In this document: positions 14,615 through 17,942 of the stretch, one piece after another
Layout of the letters: each line of letters starts with the position of its first letter
Numbering within the stretch: the first letter of the stretch is position 1
Source: Synergistaceae bacterium
GTDB taxonomy: Bacteria > Synergistota > Synergistia > Synergistales > Synergistaceae
Length of the DNA: 17,942 nt
Assembly (NCBI GenBank): GCA_031271065.1
Contig: JAISWP010000153.1
Location: 1-17,942 of the forward strand
Direction of reading: 5' to 3'
Made by a program: the position numbers and the translations under genes
The notes under the pieces: generated by a model
What the model was told of the DNA's origin: nothing
The model's database searches: none
What the model saw: only the letters and a program-made list of their open reading frames with translations

Positions 14615-15538
14615 ATGAAACAGCTGCGCACTCTCACAGAAATGCTGCAATATGCCCGCACAGTAGGTCCGATGACTATCAGCGTCGCGTGCGCCGCCGA
14701 CGCCGACGTCCTGGAGGCGGTTGAAGCGGCCAGGAAATCCGGGGTGGCAAACGCCATACTGGTCGGCGACGCCGGCAAGATAGCCGAAGCGGCCCGCGGC
14801 AAGGATGTGGACCTTAGCAAATTCGAGATCGCGGACGAAAAAGGCGGCGAAGCGGACGCCGCGCTCAAAGCGGCTGAAATAGTCTCGGGAGGCAAGGCCC
14901 AGATACTGATGAAGGGGATGCTCCATACCGACAACTTCCTCCGCGGTGTTCTCAACAAGGAAAAGGGACTCAGGTCGGGAGGGGTCATATCGCACATCTA
15001 TTTCCACGAGATAGAGGGATTCGACAGAATAATATTCATCACCGACGCGGCTTTCATACCGTATCCGGACCTTGCGACAAAGGCAAAGATAATAGACAAC
15101 GCGGCGAAACTGGCCCGCTCGTTCGGCGTCGAGACACCCAAAGTGGCCGTGCTGGCGGCCGTCGAGGTGGTCAATCCCGATATGCCCGCCACGCTGGACG
15201 CCGCGGCGCTGGCACAGATGAACCGCAGGGGCCAGATAAAGGGCTGTATCGTCGACGGGCCGCTCGCCCTGGACAACGCGGTGTCGGAGGAGTCGGCCAG
15301 GCACAAGGGCATAGTCTCCGAAGTGGCCGGAAAAGCGGATATTCTGGTGACGCCGAATATCGAGGGAGGTAACATGCTGGCCAAATCCATCGTCTACTTC
15401 GCTCCCAGCAAGACGGCCGGCGTGGTCATGGGCGCCAAGGCCCCGATCGTGCTCACCAGCAGGGCCGACACCGCGGAGGCGAAGATGTTCTCCATAGCGG
15501 CGGCGGTAGTCTGGGCCGCTTATCAGAAGGGCAGATAA
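14615..15538 (+). CDS. ptb: phosphate butyryltransferase / phosphate acyltransferase (PTA_PTB family)
   Basis: Ptb-type enzymes convert an acyl-CoA such as butyryl- or branched-chain acyl-CoA plus phosphate into acyl phosphate and CoA in the cytoplasm. The 307 residues are the normal Ptb length. Family blocks are intact: AILVGDAGKI, ILMKGMLHTDNFLRGVL, FITDAAFIPYPDL, VAVLAAVEVVNPDMPATLDAAAL, the GPLALDN motif at 215-221, ILVTPNIEGGNMLAKS and the VMGAKAPIVLTSRAD signature. ATG 14615 is preferred to ATG 14606 because of ribosome-site spacing. The normal partner is butyrate kinase, which makes ATP from the acyl phosphate; the next gene is a butyrate-kinase homologue whose active site is degraded. 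The chain-length preference is not readable, and branched-chain acyl-CoAs from amino-acid fermentation are likely substrates by inference. Confidence 0.92.
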   Translation: MKQLRTLTEMLQYARTVGPMTISVACAADADVLEAVEAARKSGVANAILVGDAGKIAEAARGKDVDLSKFEIADEKGGEADAALKAAEIVSGGKAQILMKGMLHTDNFLRGVLNKEKGLRSGGVISHIYFHEIEGFDRIIFITDAAFIPYPDLATKAKIIDNAAKLARSFGVETPKVAVLAAVEVVNPDMPATLDAAALAQMNRRGQIKGCIVDGPLALDNAVSEESARHKGIVSEVAGKADILVTPNIEGGNMLAKSIVYFAPSKTAGVVMGAKAPIVLTSRADTAEAKMFSIAAAVVWAAYQKGR

Positions 15539-15548
15539 CGGCGTGCGG

Positions 15549-15574
15549 CGGGAGAACCGCGCGCGGTTCTCCCG
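15549..15574. repeat. perfect 26-bp palindrome between ptb and the butyrate-kinase homologue
   Basis: CGGGAGAACCGCG (15549-15561) is followed at once by its exact inverse complement (15562-15574). In RNA it would form a GC-rich hairpin of about 11 pairs closed by a small GCGC loop. It fills most of the 47-base gap, and its last base runs into the GGAG ribosome site (15574-15577) of the next gene. No T tract follows, so it is not a simple terminator. It may set the expression ratio of the two genes, protect the ptb mRNA, or act as a DNA operator. Confidence 0.75.
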
Positions 15575-15585
15575 GAGATAACGCG

Positions 15586-16677
15586 GTGAAGATATTCGCT
15601 CTCATCCCCAGGACTTCCGCCACCGAGATAGCTGTATTCGAAAACGGCGCGGAGCTCCTCAGCGAGACGATAAACCACTCGGCGCTGGAACTTGCCTCCC
15701 TGCGCACTCCCCCCGAGCAGGGCCGGTATCGCTTTGACTCCATAATCGAGGCGGTGACAGCGGCCAAACTCGAACTGGAGGACGTGGGCGTGGTGATAAC
15801 TCAGCTTGCCTCCCATCAGCTGCCGCCTGGCATATATATGATCGACGGTTCCCTCGAAGACCTGCTGTCGGAGGATGTAATAGAGGAAAACCAATACAGG
15901 TCCGGAGTATTCGCCGCTCTCATGGTGAGCCGGTACATCGAAAGCCAGTACGACGGGGAGTGCCTGCCGCTTGTCATAGAGCCGGTCGTGGTGAGCGAGA
16001 TAATGCCTGAAGCCGCTCTGAGCGGGCTGAAAGGCATAACCCGGGAGCCGGTTTCCAACGCCCTGTCCCACAGAACCGCCGTGGCCTATTTCGCCTGCTA
16101 CGAGAAGGGAAAGGGACAAAACGAGGTCAGAGTCGTGGCGGTCCACCTGGGAAACAGCATAAGCGTCGGAGCGTATGAAAACGGCCGCCTGCTCGACAGC
16201 ACTAGCCCCCAGGACGGCGAGGGGCCGTTCTCGCCTAAGACCAGCGGGAGCCTGCCGGTGGACGCGCTGATTGACCTCTGCTACTCGGGCAGATACGACA
16301 TGGACGAGCTGCTCGGGATAATATCCCGTAACAGCGGCCTTGCCGCCTATCTCGACGACGTTTCGCTCCCCTCCGTCATGGAAAGATACAGGTCCGGGAA
16401 CAAAAAAACCGTATTCATGGTCAACGCGATGGCGTACAAGACCGCGCGCGAGATCGGAGCGAAGGCCGCCGCCCTGTCGGGAAATATCGACGGGATAGTG
16501 CTCACCGGTCCGTGGGCGGCCTTCGAGGAGTTCACCCGCGAGATCATATCGCGCGTCGAATGGATAGCCCCCGTCCGGATTTACGCCCTCGAAAGCGAGA
16601 TGAAGCGCCTGGAGCGCGCGGCCGGTCAGGTCTACAGGGGCGAATTTAAAATACTGCTCTGCGGACAGGACCGCTAG
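15586..16677 (+). CDS. butyrate kinase family protein with degenerate active site (putative pseudokinase)
   Basis: A 363-residue ASKHA-fold protein that aligns over full length with butyrate kinase, the enzyme turning acyl phosphate plus ADP into acid plus ATP. Family blocks remain: EIAVFENG, EPVVVSE, HLGNSISVGAYENGRLLD, DGEGPFSP, LIDLCYSGRY, AMAYKTAREIG and VLTGPWA. Residues that form the active site in the acetate/butyrate kinase family are changed. The N-terminal NPGSTSTK reads IPRTSATE (7-14), so Asn7, Gly9, Ser12 and Lys14 are lost. RGG reads TQL (72-74). HASNLG reads NQYRSG (102-107). The Asp of DPVV is E132. GGG reads GNS (189-191). PER reads PKT (217-219). The frame has no stops or shifts. 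GTG 15586 follows GGAG at eight bases. It sits 47 bases after ptb. It could be a regulatory or structural pseudokinase, or an enzyme with a new activity; butyrate kinase function should not be assumed. Confidence 0.88.
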   Translation: MKIFALIPRTSATEIAVFENGAELLSETINHSALELASLRTPPEQGRYRFDSIIEAVTAAKLELEDVGVVITQLASHQLPPGIYMIDGSLEDLLSEDVIEENQYRSGVFAALMVSRYIESQYDGECLPLVIEPVVVSEIMPEAALSGLKGITREPVSNALSHRTAVAYFACYEKGKGQNEVRVVAVHLGNSISVGAYENGRLLDSTSPQDGEGPFSPKTSGSLPVDALIDLCYSGRYDMDELLGIISRNSGLAAYLDDVSLPSVMERYRSGNKKTVFMVNAMAYKTAREIGAKAAALSGNIDGIVLTGPWAAFEEFTREIISRVEWIAPVRIYALESEMKRLERAAGQVYRGEFKILLCGQDR

Positions 16678-16681
16678 AAAG

Positions 16682-16715
16682 CCGCGGGTCGGATAACTTC
16701 CGTCCGCGGTTTTTC
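16682..16715 (+). terminator. rho-independent terminator of the ptb operon
   Basis: CCGCGG (16682-16687) pairs with CCGCGG (16704-16709), extended by an inner CGG/CCG pair (16690-16692 with 16700-16702) and followed by TTTTT at 16710-16714. It begins four bases after the stop of the butyrate-kinase homologue, so the ptb operon ends here. Confidence 0.85.
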
Positions 16716-16807
16716 TAAATATCCGCTCCAATTTCACGCCAAAGACGCTTTATCCGGCTCGAATGGAGCTGGCGGCGCAGATAGTTTAAATCAAAAGCGC
16801 CATGCGT

Positions 16808-16829
16808 AATTCAATTTAAAATTAGAATT
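16808..16829. repeat. AT-rich inverted repeat upstream of the M23 gene promoter
   Basis: AATTC AATTT (16808-16817) and AAATT a GAATT (16819-16829) form a near-perfect inverted repeat. It lies in an AT-rich island (about 16790-16860) that stands out from the GC-rich surroundings, about 35 bases upstream of the -35 box. It may be an operator or part of an upstream activating element. Confidence 0.45.
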
Positions 16830-16863
16830 ATATAACGATCTATAAATACGTAACTGCGATGAT

Positions 16864-16892
16864 TTGCGATATCCGGCGGCATGTGCTAGAAT
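16864..16892 (+). promoter_or_regulatory. sigma-70-type promoter of the M23 peptidase gene
   Basis: TTGCGA (16864-16869) and TAGAAT (16887-16892) are separated by exactly 17 bases, and TGC just before the -10 box gives an extended -10. The AT-rich stretch upstream could serve as an UP element. The M23 start codon lies 55 bases downstream of the -10 box. Confidence 0.7.
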
Positions 16893-16947
16893 TTATTCAA
16901 TCTTGGCCGCAAAAAGCATGGAGCGGTTGTCAGCAAGGGGGTATTTC

Positions 16948-17865
16948 ATGACTGCCCGCGATAAATCAAGCGCCCGATGCGCGTCGCATATTATGACCAG
17001 GGTCGTCTCAACAGGAATAAGCACAGCACTTTTCTTCTCCGTACTGCTCGCAGGATCATCATCAGCGGAAACCGATCAGACAAAGACCGCGCTCGATATA
17101 GCGGCGGGGCTTCCAGAAAGGCATGCCGCCGCGGCGAGGCGCAGCGACATAGCCGAGACAGCCGAGGCGACGATGTCCTCCATAAGGGGGATAATCGACC
17201 TCATGAAGCAGGCTCAGGAAGTGACCGCCATGCTTCCCCGGCAGCGCCCCGAACGGGCCGTTCCTCTTTCACCTCCCAAAACCGGTTTGGAAATAGCCTT
17301 GAGTGCCGCCGCGAAAATCCCGGACCGCACTGCGGCAAATAAGCCGGAGGCGCAGCCCGCGGCGGCGGTGAAAAAGCCCGCGGCGCAGCCCGCCGCGGCG
17401 CTGGCAGGCAGACCGGCGCTTCCGACCTCTCAGCAGCTGATATGGCCCGCGGACGGTTTCATATACTCCGCCTTCAACGCCTCCAGGGGCAGAAAGAAGC
17501 ACGGCGCTATAGACATCGTCGCGAAGAAGGGCACCCCCATAGCGGCGGCGGCGGACGGCATAGTATCGGTCGCCGCGAACGGAGGCAAAAACTTCAGCGG
17601 TTACGGAAAGATAGTGATACTGGACCACGGCAAGGGGCTTTACACGGTGTACGCTCACTGCGACACGATAATCGTGAAGATGGGCCAGAAGGTAAAACAG
17701 GGGGAATATATCGCCACAGTCGGACGAACCGGCAGGGCGACCACAGATCACGTCCACTTCGAAGTACGCCTGTCCGGCAAAAAATACGATCCGCTCGCCT
17801 ACCTTCCATCCAGGCCGGGGGTAGTGAAAGCGACGGATTATCACTCTCCGAAAAAGAAAAAGTAA
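16948..17865 (+). CDS. secreted M23 (LytM-type) metallopeptidase
   Basis: A 305-residue exported protein expected to cleave peptidoglycan cross-bridges or stems in the cell envelope. Residues 1-40 look like a signal peptide with a long n-region, a hydrophobic core (about 23-35) and an SSA|E cleavage site after A40. Residues 50-100 are helical and charged. Residues 125-160 form a low-complexity Ala/Pro/Lys linker with repeated QPAAA units. The M23 domain fills 165-290: zinc ligands H185 and D189 in HGAID, the YAHCD motif, and HVH with H268 and H270 in DHVHFEVR, all intact, so activity is likely. LysM repeats are absent. ATG 16948 follows AAGGGGG at suitable spacing; an ATG at 16918 has no ribosome site. 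The tail is Lys-rich (SPKKKK). It has its own promoter and terminator, so it is a single-gene unit. Confidence 0.92.
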   Translation: MTARDKSSARCASHIMTRVVSTGISTALFFSVLLAGSSSAETDQTKTALDIAAGLPERHAAAARRSDIAETAEATMSSIRGIIDLMKQAQEVTAMLPRQRPERAVPLSPPKTGLEIALSAAAKIPDRTAANKPEAQPAAAVKKPAAQPAAALAGRPALPTSQQLIWPADGFIYSAFNASRGRKKHGAIDIVAKKGTPIAAAADGIVSVAANGGKNFSGYGKIVILDHGKGLYTVYAHCDTIIVKMGQKVKQGEYIATVGRTGRATTDHVHFEVRLSGKKYDPLAYLPSRPGVVKATDYHSPKKKK

Positions 17866-17878
17866 AAGCGGTCTGAAT

Positions 17879-17936
17879 AAAACGATCCTGCCCGACCTCG
17901 CGTTTATCCTGCAAATCGGGCAGGATCGTTTTTTAC
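17879..17936 (+). terminator. strong rho-independent terminator after the M23 gene
   Basis: AACGATCCTGCCCGA (17881-17895) pairs perfectly with its inverse complement (17916-17930); two flanking A-T pairs extend the stem to 17 bp. The loop is 20 bases and a T run (to 17934) follows. The minus strand also ends in TTTT after the stem, so it may work in both directions. CCTGC in the loop (17908-17912) can alternatively pair with GCAGG (17920-17924) in the right arm. Confidence 0.9.
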
Positions 17937-17942
17937 TCTAAA

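Noticed and set aside
15586..16677. Degenerate butyrate kinase explained by a frameshift or pseudogene
   Set aside because: The frame is continuous over the normal length, flanking structural motifs are kept in register, and substitutions fall at single residues, so neither a frameshift nor obvious pseudogenisation fits.
15523..16737. Long minus-strand open frame of 404 codons
   Set aside because: It is antisense to the butyrate-kinase homologue, which has clear family motifs on the plus strand; the minus frame has none and would run through the plus-strand terminator.
1..17942. CRISPR arrays, tRNA/rRNA genes, insertion sequences, integrase attachment sites
   Set aside because: I looked for direct-repeat spacing, cloverleaf patterns, transposase motifs and terminal repeats on both strands and saw none.

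Overview
The window reads as a dense bacterial chromosome segment, GC-rich but with heavy use of ATA (Ile) and AGG (Arg) codons. Gene content points to an anaerobic amino-acid fermenter: an acyl-CoA/acyl-phosphate enzyme pair, a PLP aminotransferase, an ornithine/alanine-racemase-type enzyme, anaerobic-style cobalamin synthesis and a DtxR-family metal regulator. I favour a Synergistota-like organism, but this is inference from gene content and codon use and no marker gene is present. No tRNA, rRNA, transposase, phage gene or CRISPR array was seen, and no intergenic gap exceeds 300 bases.

Layout. Left edge to 1995 (+): the C-terminal end of a protein with tandem Ig-like domains, then cobyrinate a,c-diamide synthase (cbiA). 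From 7002 down to 1974 (-): a three-gene signalling operon made of a soluble FIST sensor protein, a cytosolic hybrid histidine kinase (PAS-HisKA-HATPase-degenerate receiver-receiver-Hpt) and a receiver/HD-GYP response regulator. The last gene overlaps the end of cbiA tail to tail. From 10751 down to 7121 (-): a PLP aminotransferase with a TTG start, an unrecognised helical protein, and a membrane-anchored CapD/WbpM-type nucleotide-sugar dehydratase/epimerase. From 10890 to 13769 (+): a tightly packed run of an unknown four-helix membrane protein, a 69-residue two-helix membrane protein, an alanine/ornithine-racemase-family enzyme and a DtxR/MntR-type metalloregulator. Its last stop codon overlaps that of a convergent plsC acyltransferase (-). 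From 14615 to 16677 (+): an intact phosphate butyryltransferase (ptb) and a butyrate-kinase homologue, separated by a perfect 26-bp palindrome and closed by a rho-independent terminator. From 16948 to 17865 (+): a secreted M23 peptidase with its own promoter and a strong terminator.

Most striking observation. The butyrate-kinase homologue keeps the full-length fold and many family signature blocks, but its active-site residues are replaced one after another (N7, G9, S12, K14, RGG, the Asp of the DPVV block, and the Arg of the GPFSPER block). It therefore looks like a conserved pseudokinase, or an ASKHA-fold protein with a new activity, paired with a normal Ptb. The second item of interest is the FIST / hybrid kinase / HD-GYP operon, in which the likely sensor is a separate soluble protein. 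Several gene starts were chosen from Shine-Dalgarno position rather than longest frame: the kinase, FIST, plsC, ptb, racemase, DtxR and M23 genes.
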